Shown here: in pieces, positions 50,825 to 61,576 of the stretch
How the letters are laid out: each line of letters begins with the position of its first letter
How positions within the stretch are numbered: the first letter of the stretch is position 1
Assembly (NCBI RefSeq): GCF_045679555.1
Contig: NC_092089.1
Coordinates: forward strand, 8,519,019-8,583,018
DNA: 64,000 nt
Direction of reading: 5' to 3'
Source: Salvelinus alpinus
Taxonomy: Eukaryota; Chordata; Actinopteri; Salmoniformes; Salmonidae
Translations under genes and position numbers: made by a program
Notes under the pieces: model-generated
Told to the model about the DNA's origin: nothing
What the model saw: the letters and a program-made list of their open reading frames with translations, nothing else
Database searches by the model: none

Positions 50825-52108
50825 TGAGAATTCTTGCATAATCAATGCTTGGAGTTTGTCAGAATTTGTGGGGTTTTGTTTGTCCACCTGCCTCTTGAGG
50901 ATTGACCACAAGTTCTCAATGTGTCACGCCCTGACCGTAGAGAGCTTTTCATGTCTCTATTTTGGTTTGGTCAGGGTGTGATTTGGGTGGGCATTCTATG
51001 TTAATTTTCTATGTTTTGTATTTCTTTCTGTTTGGCCGGGTGTGGCTCTCAATCAGAGGCAGCTGTCTATCGTTGTCTCTGATTGAGAACCATACTTAGG
51101 TAGCTGTTCCCCACCGATGCTTTGTGGGTAATTATTTTCTGTTTTAGTGTTTTGCACCTGACAGGACTGTTTCGGTTATTCTCTTTGTTATTTTGTTTAG
51201 TGTTCAGTTTTCAATAAAAAGCATGAACAGTTACCACGCTGCGCTTTGGTCCGATTCCTCTTCTTCAGACGACGAAAACCGTTACATAATGGGATTAAGG
51301 TCTGGGGACTTTCCTGGACCATAACTATCGATGTTTTGTTCCCCGAATAACTTAGTTATCACCTTTGCCTTATAGCAAGGTGCTCCATCATGCTGGAAAA
51401 GGCATTGCTCGTCACCAAACTGTTCCTGGATGGTTGGGAGAAGTTGCTCTCGCAGGATGTGTTGGTACCATTCTTTATTCATGGCTGTGTTCTTAGGCAA
51501 AATTGTGAGTGAGCCCACTCCCTTGGCTGAGGAGCAACCCCACACATGAATGGTCTCAGGATGTTTTACTGTTGGCATGACACAGGACTGATGGTAGCAC
51601 TCACCTTGTCTTCTCCGGACAAGCTTTTTTCCGGATGCCCCAAACAATCGGTAAGGGGATTCATCAGAGAAAATGACTTTACCCCAGTCCTCAGCAGTCC
51701 AATTCCTGTACCTTTTGCAGAATATCAGTCTGTCCCGGATGTTTTTCCTGGAGAGAAGTGGCTTCTTTGCTGCCCTTCTTGACACCAGGCCATCCTCGAA
51801 AAGACTTTGCCTCACTGCGCGTGCAGATGCACTCACACCTGCCTGCTGCGATTCCTGAGCAAGCTCTGTACTGGTGGTGCCCTGATCCCACAGCTGAATC
51901 AACTTTAGGAGACGGTCCTGGCATTTGCTGGACTTTCTTGGGCGACCTGAAGCCTTCTTCACAACCATTGAACCGCTCTCCTTGAAGTTCTTGATGATCT
52001 GATAAATGGTTTATTTAGGTGCAATCTTACTGGCAGCAATATCCTTGCCTATGAAGCCCTTTTATGCAAAGCAATAAGGACAGCACGTGTTTCCTTGCAG
52101 GTAACCAT
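50825..52108 (-). pseudogene. Tc1-like transposase pseudogene, minus strand, split by an insertion
   Basis: Reading leftward, the gene starts MVTCKETRAVLIALH at 52108. A one-base loss in an A-run then shifts the frame, and a TAA replaces a Ser codon about 30 codons in. The main open part (51968 to 51288) includes SGRPRKSSKCQDRLLKLIQ, FSDESPYRLFG with the first catalytic Asp, and CLFQHDGAPCYKAKV with the second. Reading reaches SPDLNPI at the nested LTR-like element; ENLWSILKRQVDK, with the catalytic Glu, continues on its far side (50921 leftward). A few residues before SPDLNP are also lost, and the C-terminus is deleted. The gene is non-functional. Confidence 0.92.
50922..51286 (+). mobile_element. 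365-bp LTR-like insertion nested in Tc1-B
   Basis: The insert begins tgtcacgccctgacc and ends ccgttaca, i.e. TG...CA termini. It is flanked by caatg (50917-50921) and taatg (51287-51291), a 5-bp duplication with one mismatch. It has no coding frame and carries an aataaa signal near 51214. These traits fit a solo LTR. I recognise the sequence as common in salmonids, but the family is not identified and a non-LTR origin is not excluded. Confidence 0.72.
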
Positions 52109-52555
52109 GATTGACAGAGGAGGAACAATGATTCCAAGCACCACCCTCCTTTCGAGCTTCCAGTCTGTTATTCAAACTCAATCAGCATGACAGAGTGATC
52201 TCCAGCCTTGTCCTCGTCAACACTCACACCTGTGTTAACGAGAGAATCACTGACATGATGTCAGCTGGTCCTTTTGTGGCAGGGCTGAAAGGCAGTGGAA
52301 ATGTTTTTTGGGGATTCAGTTAATTTGCATGGCAAAGAGGGACTTTGCAATTAATTGCAATTCATCTGATCACTCTTTATAACATTCTGGAGTATATGCA
52401 AATTGCCATCATACAAACTGAGGCAGCAGACTGTGAACATTTATATTTGTGTCATCCTCAAAACTTTTGGCCACGACTGTACATGTGATATTAGCAATGT
52501 AAGATCAATGTGGCATTATATATAAGTGACTAGTGATCCATTTATTAAAGTGGCC

Positions 52556-52960
52556 AGTGAGTGGATCTCAATGTAGGCAGCAGTCTCTCTGAGTTAGTGA
52601 TGGCTGTTTAACAGCCTGATGTCCTTGAGATAGAAGCTGTTTTTCAGTCTCTCGGTCCCTGCTTTGATGAGGCTGTACTGACCTCTCGTTCTGGATGATA
52701 GCAGGGTGAACAGGCAGTGGCTCGGGTGGTTGATGTCCTTCATTATCTTTTTTGCCTTCCTGTGACATCAGGTGCTGTAGGTGTCCTGGAGGGCAGGCAG
52801 TTTGCCCTGGGAAGGCCGTACCACCCTCTGGAGAGCCCCAGTTGCCTTAACAGGAGGTGAGACAGACCAACAGGATGCTCTCAATTGTGCATCTGTAAAA
52901 GATTCTGAGGGTCTTAGGGGCCAAGCCAAATTTCTTCAGCCTCTTCCTAGTAATAGTAGT
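52556..52960 (-). mobile_element. 3' fragment of a LINE reverse-transcriptase frame, degraded
   Basis: On the minus strand the region reads RLKKFGLAPKTLRIFYRCTI followed by ESILLVCLT and then a stop. Farther on, a shifted frame carries the downstream CHRK.KKIM / HPSH-type segment. This is the C-terminal part of a fish non-LTR retrotransposon ORF, broken by frameshifts and a stop. It is too short to be active. Confidence 0.75.
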
Positions 52961-53322
52961 TCTATTGACATATGTTATCTCAGTGTTATGACAGGGTTAC
53001 TAATGAAGAGTTACGTAGGCCTTATGACGGATGGGTGGATTGAAGTTTAACCACACACAACCTTGCGCTACAGAATAGTCCACTAACTACTACGTTACAG
53101 TAGTGAGATCCTCTGGGTTGTTTGGACCAATCTGAGATGAAGCAGAAGAGGACCAGGCCACAAGCCTGTGCACTCAGCAGATTCTACTCACACCGCACAT
53201 TGATTTACTGTAAGTACATCCCATCTAACAATTACTGCATTCAATGCACACATGACAGTGGGATTCAAACTTACCCTCAGCACATAGCAGGGGTGACGAG
53301 CAGCATCTGAGAAAGCTGAGGA
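52961..53322. other. Unique spacer, no gene supported
   Basis: Single-copy sequence lies between the LINE fragment and the purine tract. Short frames (for example 53122-53310 plus) have no motif. Confidence 0.45.
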
Positions 53323-53790
53323 GAAATGTAGAGATACAGAGAGGAGAGACGAGGAGCGAGATGAGGAGAGATGAGGAGAGAGACGAGGAGAGAGACGAGG
53401 AGAGAGACGAGGAGAGAGACAAGGAGAAAGATGAGGAGAGAGGAGAGATTAGGAGAGATGAGGAGAGAGACGAGGAGACATGAGGAGAGAGATGAGGAGA
53501 GAGACAAGGAGAAAGATGAGGAGAGATGAGGAGAGAGGAGAGGAGAGAGACGAGGAGAGATGAAGAGAGACGAGGAGAGAAAGACGAGGAGAGATGAGGA
53601 CAGATGAGGAGAGAATCGAGGAGAGAGACAAGGAGAAAGATGAGGAGAGATGAGGAGAGATGAGGAGAGAGACGAGGAGAGAGAGACGAGGAGAGATGAG
53701 GAGAGAGACGAGGAGAGAGACAAGGAGAAAGATGAGGAGAGATGAGGAGAGATGAGGTGAGAGACGACGAGAGACCAGGGAGCTGAGTTT
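53323..53790. repeat. Polypurine (GA-rich) tract, about 470 nt
   Basis: The plus strand is almost wholly purine, made of agatgaggagagagacgagg-type segments in irregular order with occasional c or t. It grades into the 90-nt array that follows, which contains the same gagacgaggagagacc module. The minus strand is Ser/Leu-rich in all frames by composition. Confidence 0.92.
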
Positions 53791-54510
53791 GAAGGGGACC
53801 AGCACACAGCTGCCAGATGAGGGTCAGCTAGCCACACTGAGCAGAGAGGAGAGACGAGTAGAGAGACGAGCAGAGACCAGGGAGCTGAGTTTGGAGGAGA
53901 CCAGCACACAGCTGCCAGATGAGGGTCAGCTAGCCACACTGAGCAGAGAGGAGAGACGAGGAGAGACCAGGGAGCTGAGTTTGGAGGAGACCAGCACACA
54001 GCTGCCAGATGAGGGTCAGCTAGCCACACTGAGCAGAGAGGAGAGACGAGGAGAGACCAGGGAGCTGAGTTTGGAGGAGACCAGCACACAGCTGCCAGAT
54101 GAGGGTCAGCTAGCCACACTGAGCAGAGAGGAGAGACGAGGAGAGACCAGGGAGCTGAGTTTGGAGGAGACCAGCACACAGCTGCCAGATGAGGGTCAGC
54201 TAGCCACACTGAGCAGAGAGGAGAGACGAGGAGAGACCAGGGAGCTGAGTTTGGAGGAGACCAGCACACAGCTGCCAGAGGAGGGTCAGCTAGCCACACT
54301 GAGCAGAGAGGAGAGACGAGGAGAGACCAGGGAGCTGAGTTTGGAGGAGACCAGCATACAGCTATTAAATGAGGGTCAGCTAGCTACACTGAGCAGAGAG
54401 GAGAGACGAGGAGAGAGACGAGGAGAGAGGAGGGAGCTGAGTTTGAAGGGGAACAGCACAAAGCTATCAAATGAGGGTCAGCTAGCCACACTGAGCAGAG
54501 AGGAGACAAA
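53791..54510. repeat. 90-nt minisatellite, about eight units, in an open plus-strand frame
   Basis: The unit contains gagctgagtttggaggagac, acacagctgccagatgaggg and agccacactgagcagagag. The central units are identical while outer ones diverge. Because 90 nt is 30 codons, a 257-codon frame (53789-54562) stays open with ELSLEETSTQLPDEGQLATL as its repeated core. I see no splice sites, start context or domain to support a gene. Confidence 0.94.
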
Positions 54511-54786
54511 CACAAATCCCTGTCCCCTGCATGACTCCCCTGGTCCTGAAAAATCAATGTAAATATTTTTTTTCTACAGAAACCCTGGGGGCCCCTCCTG
54601 TTTATTGAATTCCCCAACGAAGGAGAAGGAGACGTGGTGGAGGTGCTCATTAATCACCACCAGATAATGTTTGGTTAGCAGTTCTGACCACTGAATTCAT
54701 TCCTGAACATGAACAAGGTCAGAACTAGCTTGGTACCGATCTGTCACACAACGCTGTCATTTCAATTCTATGACACAGACCGCTGC
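54511..54786. other. Unique spacer, nothing recognised
   Basis: Short single-copy sequence lies between two arrays. No supported frame or transposon. Confidence 0.45.
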
Positions 54787-55959
54787 TGACTGCTGCTGGA
54801 GGGGTATGACTGCTGCTGGAGGGGTATGACTGCTGCTGGAGGGGTATCACTGCTGCTGGAGCGGTATGACTGCTGCTGGAGGGGTATGACTGCTGCTGGA
54901 GGGGTATGACTGCTGCTGGAGGGGTATGACTGCTGCTGGAGGGGTATGACTGCTGGGAAGGGTATGAATGCTACTGGAGGGGTATGACTGCTGCTGGAGG
55001 GGTATAAATGCTGCTGGAGGGGTATGACTGCTGCTGGAGGGGTATGACTGCTGCTGGAGGGATATGACTGCTGCTGGAGGGGTATGACTGCTGCTGGAGG
55101 GGTATGACTGCTGCTGGAGGGGTATGACTGCTGCTGGAGGGGTATGACTGCTGCTGGAGGGGTATGACTGCTGCTGGAGGGGTATGACTGCTGCTGGAGG
55201 GGTATGACTGCTGCTGGAGGGGGTGCTGGAGGGGTATGACTGCTGCTGGAGGGGTATGACTGCTGCTGGAGGGGTATGACTGCTGCTGGAGGGGTATGAC
55301 TGCTGCCGGAGGGGTATGGCTGCTGCTGGAGGGGCTGCTGGAGGGGTATGACTGCTGCCGGAGGGGTATGACTGCTGGGAGGGGAATGACTGCTGCTGGA
55401 GGGGTATGACTGCTGCTGGAGGGGGTGCTGGAGGGGTATGACTGCTGCTGGAGGGGGTGCTGGAGGGGTATGACTGCTGCTGGAGGGGTATGACTGCTGG
55501 TGGAGGGGTATGACTGCTGCTGGAGGGGTATGACTGCTGGTGGAGGGGTATGACTGCTGCCGGAGGGGTATGACTGCTGGGAGGGGTATGACTGCTGCCG
55601 GAGGGGTATGACTGCTGGGAGGGGTATGACTGCTGCTGGAGGGGTATGACTGCTGCTGGGAGGGGTATGACTGCTGCTGGAGGGGTATGACTGCCGCTGG
55701 AGGGGTATGACTGCTGCTGGAGGGGTAAGACTGCTGCTGGAGGGGTATGACTGCTGGGAGGGGTATGACTGCTGCTGGAGGGGTATGACTGCTGCTGGAG
55801 GAGTATGACTGCTGCTGGAGGGTTATGACTGCTGCCGGAGGGGTATGACTGCTGGGAGGGGTATGAATGCTACTGGAGGGGTATGACTGCTGCTGGAGGG
55901 GTATGACTGCTGGGAGGGGTATGAATGCTACTGGAGGGGTATGACTGCTGCTGGAGGGG
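54787..55959. repeat. 20-nt minisatellite, about 58 units
   Basis: The unit is tatgactgctgctggagggg. Length variants such as tgctgggagggg and ggggtgctgg are frequent, so no long frame survives. Each unit carries a GGAGGGG run on the plus strand. Confidence 0.96.
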
Positions 55960-55975
55960 AACCTTTCCTGCTTTT

Positions 55976-58900
55976 GTTACTAACTCTGTTACTAACTCTG
56001 TTACTAACCCTGTTACTAACTCTGTTACTAACTCTGTTATTAACTCTGTTACTAACTCTGTTACTAACTCTGTTACTAACTCTGTTATTAACTCTGTTAT
56101 TAACTCTGTTACTAACTCTGTTACTAACTCTGTTACTAACTCTGTTACTAACTCTGTTACTAACTCTGTTATTAACTCTGTTATTAACTCTGTTATTAAC
56201 TCTGTTACTAACTCTGTTACTAACTCTGTTACTAACCCTGTTACTAACTCTGTTACTAACTCTGTTACTAACCCTGTTACTAACTCTGTTATTAACTCTG
56301 TTACTAACTCTGTTACTAACTCTGTTATTAACTCTGTTATTAATCCTGTTACTAACCCTATTACTAACTCTGTTATTAACTCTGTTACTAACTCTGTTAT
56401 TAACTCTGTTACTAACCCTGTTACTAACTCTGTTATTAACTCTGTTATTAATCCTGTTACTAACCCTGTTACTAACTCTGTTATTAACTCTGTTACTAAC
56501 TCTGTTATTAACTCTGTTATTAATCCTGTTACTAACCCTGTTACTAACTCTGTTATTAACTCTGTTACTAACTCTGTTACTAACTCTGTTACTAACCCTG
56601 TTACTAACTCTGTTACTAACTCTGTTATTAACTATGTTATTAACTCTGTTACTAACTCTGTTATTAACTCTGTTATTAATCCTGTTACTAACCCTGTTAC
56701 TAACTCTGTTATTAACTCTGTTACTAAATCTGTTATTAACTCTGTTATTAATCCTGTTACTAACCCTGTTACTAACTCTGTTACTAACTCTGTTACTAAC
56801 TCTGTTACTAACTCTGTTATTAACTCTGTTATTAACTCTGTTACTAACTCTGTTACTAACTCTGTTACTAACTCTGTTACTAACTCTGTTATTAACTCTG
56901 TTATTAACTCTGTTATTAACTCTGTTACTAACTCTGTTACTAACACTGGTTACTAACCCTGTTACTAACTCTGTTACTAACCCTGTTACTAACCCTGTTA
57001 CTAACTCTGTTATTAACTCTGTTACTAACTCTGTTACTAACTCTGTTATTAACTCTGTTATTAATCCTGTTACTAACCCTGTTACTAACTCTGTTATTAA
57101 CTCTGTTACTAACTCTGTTATTAACTCTGTTACTAACCCTGTTACTAACTCTGTTATTAACTCTGTTATTAATCCTGTTACTAACCCTGTTACTAACTCT
57201 GTTATTAACTCTGTTACTAACTCTGTTATTAACTCTGTTATTAATCCTGTTACTAACCCTGTTACTAACTCTGTTATTAACTCTGTTACTAACTCTGTTA
57301 CTAACTCTGTTACTAACTCTGTTACTAACCCTGTTACTAACTCTGTTACTAACTCTGTTATTAACTATGTTATTAACTCTGTTACTAACTCTGTTATTAA
57401 CTCTGTTATTAATCCTGTTACTAACCCTGTTACTAACCCTGTTATTAACTATGTTATTAATCCTGTTACTAACCCTGTTACTAACTCTGTTATTAACTCT
57501 GTTACTAACTCTGTTATTAACTCTGTTATTAATCCTGTTACTAACCCTGTTACTAACTCTGTTATTAACTCTGTTACTAACTCTGTTACTAACTCTGTTA
57601 CTAACTCTGTTATTAACTCTGTTACTAACTCTGTTATTAACTCTGTTACTAACCCTGTTACTAACTCTGTTATTAACTCTGTTATTAATCCTGTTACTAA
57701 CCCTGTTACTAACTCTGTTATTAACTCTGTTACTAACTCTGTTATTAACTCTGTTATTAATCCTGTTACTAACCCTGTTACTAACTCTGTTATTAACTCT
57801 GTTACTAACTCTGTTACTAACTCTGTTACTAACCCTGTTACTAACTCTGTTACTAACTCTGTTATTAACTATGTTATTAACTCTGTTACTAACTCTGTTA
57901 TTAACTCTGTTATTAATCCTGTTACTAACCCTGTTACTAACTCTGTTACTAACTCTGTTACTAACTCTGTTACTAACTCTGTTATTAACTCTGTTATTAA
58001 CTCTGTTACTAACTCTGTTACTAACTCTGTTACTAACTCTGTTACTAACTCTGTTATTAACTCTGTTATTAACTCTGTTACTAACTCTGTTACTAACACT
58101 GGTTACTAACCCTGTTACTAACTCTGTTACTAACCCTGTTACTAACCCTGTTACTAACTCTGTTATTAACTCTGTTACTAACTCTGTTACTAACTCTGTT
58201 ATTAACTCTGTTATTAATCCTGTTACTAACCCTGTTACTAACTCTGTTATTAACTCTGTTACTAACTCTGTTATTAACTCTGTTACTAACCCTGTTACTA
58301 ACTCTGTTATTAACTCTGTTATTAATCCTGTTACTAACCCTGTTACTAACTCTGTTATTAACTCTGTTACTAACTCTGTTATTAACTCTGTTATTAATCC
58401 TGTTACTAACCCTGTTACTAACTCTGTTATTAACTCTGTTACTAACTCTGTTACTAACTCTGTTACTAACTCTGTTACTAACCCTGTTACTAACTCTGTT
58501 ACTAACTCTGTTATTAACTATGTTATTAACTCTGTTACTAACTCTGTTATTAACTCTGTTATTAATCCTGTTACTAACCCTGTTACTAACCCTGTTATTA
58601 ACTATGTTATTAATCCTGTTACTAACCCTGTTACTAACTCTGTTATTAACTCTGTTACTAACTCTGTTATTAACTCTGTTATTAATCCTGTTACTAACCC
58701 TGTTACTAACTCTGTTATTAACTCTGTTACTAACTCTGTTACTAACTCTGTTACTAACTCTGTTATTAACTCTGTTACTAACTCTGTTATTAACTCTGTT
58801 ACTAACCCTGTTACTAACTCTGTTATTAACTCTGTTATTAATCCTGTTACTAACCCTGTTACTAACTCTGTTATTAACTCTGTTACTAACTCTGTTATTA

Positions 58901-60716
58901 ACTCTGTTATTAATCCTGTTACTAACCCTGTTACTAACTCTGTTATTAACTCTGTTACTAACTCTGTTACTAACTCTGTTACTAACCCTGTTACTAACTC
59001 TGTTACTAACTCTGTTATTAACTATGTTATTAACTCTGTTACTAACTCTGTTATTAACTCTGTTATTAATCCTGTTACTAACCCTGTTACTAACTCTGTT
59101 ATTAACTCTGTTACTAACTCTGTTATTAACTCTGTTATTAATCCTGTTACTAACCCTGTTACTAACTCTGTTACTAACTCTGTTACTAACTCTGTTATTA
59201 ACTCTGTTACTAACTCTGTTATTAACTCTGTTATTAACTCTGTTACTAACTCTGTTACTAACTCTGTTACTAACTCTGTTACTAACTCTGTTATTAACTC
59301 TGTTATTAACTCTGTTACTAACTCTGTTACTAACTCTGTTACTAACTCTGTTACTAACCCTGTTACTAACTCTGTTACTAACCCTGTTACTAACCCTGTT
59401 ACTAACTCTGTTATTAACTCTGTTACTAACTCTGTTACTAACTCTGTTATTAACTCTGTTATTAATCCTGTTACTAACCCTGTTACTAACTCTGTTACTA
59501 ACCCTGTTACTAACCCTGTTACTAACTCTGTTATTAACTCTGTTACTAACTCTGTTACTAACTCTGTTATTAACTCTGTTATTAATCCTGTTACTAACCC
59601 TGTTACTAACTCTGTTATTAACTCTGTTACTAACTCTGTTATTAACTCTGTTACTAACCCTGTTACTAACTCTGTTATTAACTCTGTTATTAATCCTGTT
59701 ACTAACCCTGTTACTAACTCTGTTATTAACTCTGTTATTAACTCTGTTATTAATCCTGTTACTAACCCTGTTACTAACCCTGTTATTAACTATGTTATTA
59801 ATCCTGTTACTAACCCTGTTACTAACTCTGTTATTAACTCTGTTACTAACTCTGTTATTAACTCTGTTATTAATCCTGTTACTAACCCTGTTACTAACTC
59901 TGTTATTAACTCTGTTACTAACTCTGTTATTAACTCTGTTATTAACTCTGTTACTAACTCTGTTACTAACTCTGTTACTAACTCTGTTACTAACTCTGTT
60001 ATTAACTCTGTTATTAACTCTGTTACTAACTCTGTTACTAACTCTGTTACTAACCCTGTTACTAACTCTGTTACTAACTCTGTTACTAACCCTGTTACTA
60101 ACTCTGTTATTAACTCTGTTACTAACTCTGTTACTAACTCTGTTATTAACTCTGTTATTAATCCTGTTACTAACCCTGTTACTAACTCTGTTATTAACTC
60201 TGTTACTAACTCTGTTATTAACTCTGTTACTAACCCTGTTACTAACTCTGTTATTAACTCTGTTATTAATCCTGTTACTAACCCTGTTACTAACTCTGTT
60301 ATTAACTCTGTTACTAACTCTGTTATTAACTCTGTTATTAATCCTGTTACTAACCCTGTTACTAACTCTGTTATTAACTCTGTTACTAACTCTGTTACTA
60401 ACTCTGTTACTAACCCTGTTACTAACTCTGTTACTAACTCTGTTATTAACTATGTTATTAACTCTGTTACTAACTCTGTTATTAACTCTGTTATTAATCC
60501 TGTTACTAACCCTGTTACTAACTCTGTTATTAACTCTGTTACTAACTCTGTTACTAACTCTGTTACTAACCCTGTTACTAACTCTGTTACTAACTCTGTT
60601 ATTAACTATGTTATTAACTCTGTTACTAACTCTGTTATTAACTCTGTTATTAATCCTGTTACTAACCCTGTTACTAACCCTGTTATTAACTATGTTATTA
60701 ACCCTGTTACTAACTG
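55976..60716. repeat. 12-nt satellite-like array, about 395 units, with 1153-nt higher-order repeats
   Basis: The unit is actaactctgtt in which two positions toggle: ctctg or ccctg, and gttac or gttat. A few atgtt and atcctg units add markers. A 13-nt oddity, cactggttac, lies at 56944 and again at 58097, exactly 1153 nt apart. The order of unit types around the two copies agrees over roughly 1 kb, proving block duplication. Frames of up to 1116 codons follow from the 12-nt period and are not genes. Confidence 0.97.
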
Positions 60717-60870
60717 ATGAATCACAGCAGTTTCTAGGGAGTTTTTCCTAGCCACCGTGCTTCTACACCTGCATTGCTTGTGTTTGGGGTTTTAGGCTGG
60801 GTTTCTGTACAGCACTTTGAGATATCAGCTGATGTAAGAAGGGCTATATAAATACATTTGATTTGATTGG
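60717..60870 (+). mobile_element. 3' end of a dispersed fish retroelement
   Basis: The segment gtttttcctagccaccgtgc, then gcactttgagatatcagctg and gggctatataaatacatttg, ends in a ttgatttgatt tail. I recognise this as a very common 3' end in teleost genomes, probably of a LINE. It directly borders the 12-nt array. Confidence 0.6.
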
Positions 60871-61185
60871 ATCATTTGCTGCTGAAACACTTTCTGTGAG
60901 CTGACAACAGTCGGATACTAACCACGTCCTGAAAGACTTAAAGTGCAAAGTGTTTAGTTGTCAAATGTTTATCTTTCACCGAGGGAAACAGAAGAATGGA
61001 TGTTTCATAGGAACCTTATTTTGCGGATGGTTGAAATAAAATGGATGGTTGTCTGTTTGGGAATAGTATATTTTTCATGACGATGAGCTGTAGTTATAAA
61101 CACGTAATAGTTATTCAGGTCATTGAGAAACAGTTCATTAGGACATGTTGCTGTGGAGACCTTTTCAATGGCAAGAAGTGACCTC
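60871..61185. other. Unique spacer, no gene supported
   Basis: AT-rich single-copy DNA between the retroelement end and a 27-nt array. Nothing recognised. Confidence 0.45.
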
Positions 61186-61544
61186 CTCTCTGGTGATGAA
61201 AACACAGACCTACTCTCTGGTGATGAAAACACAGACCTACTCTCTGGTGATGAAAACACAGACATACTCTCTGGTGATGAAAACACAGACCTACTCTCTG
61301 GTGATGAAAACACAGACCTACTCTCTGGTGATGAAAACACAGACCTACTCTCTGGTGATGAAAACACAGACCTACTCTCTGGTGATGAAAACACAGACCT
61401 ACTCTCTGGTGATGAAAACACAGACATACTCTCTGGTGATGAAAACACAGACATACTCTCTGGTGATGAAAACACAGACCTACTCTCTGGTGATGAAAAC
61501 ACAGACCTACTCTCTGGTGATGAAAACACAGACATACTCTCTGA
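61186..61544. repeat. 27-nt minisatellite, about 13 units
   Basis: The unit is ctctctggtgatgaaaacac followed by agaccta or agacata. It is unrelated in sequence to the 27-nt array at 2864. The nine-codon period leaves frames open on both strands; not a gene. Confidence 0.96.
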
Positions 61545-61576
61545 GAGACTAAAGGGAATTTACTAGCATTGAACAT

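Larger units (their letters stand above)
50806..52479 (-). mobile_element. Tc1-like transposon B, 1674 bp including a nested insertion
   Basis: The ends cagtcatggccaaaagtttt (left) and cttttggccacgactg (right) are inverted repeats with TA at 50804-50805 and 52480-52481. It belongs to a different Tc1 family from element A. The transposase is on the minus strand. A 365-bp LTR-like element is nested at 50922-51286. The segment between the nested insert and the left end runs from transposase codons straight into the terminal repeat, so the gene's 3' end was deleted. Confidence 0.93.

Noticed and set aside
53277..54299. 340-codon minus-strand Ser/Leu-rich frame
   Set aside because: It is the complement of the purine tract and the 90-nt array, and other frames on both strands are open too.
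55941..60751. Leu/Thr- or Val/Asn-rich frames of 722-1116 codons
   Set aside because: They are translations of the 12-nt array in different frames, and several frames are open at once, which argues against coding.
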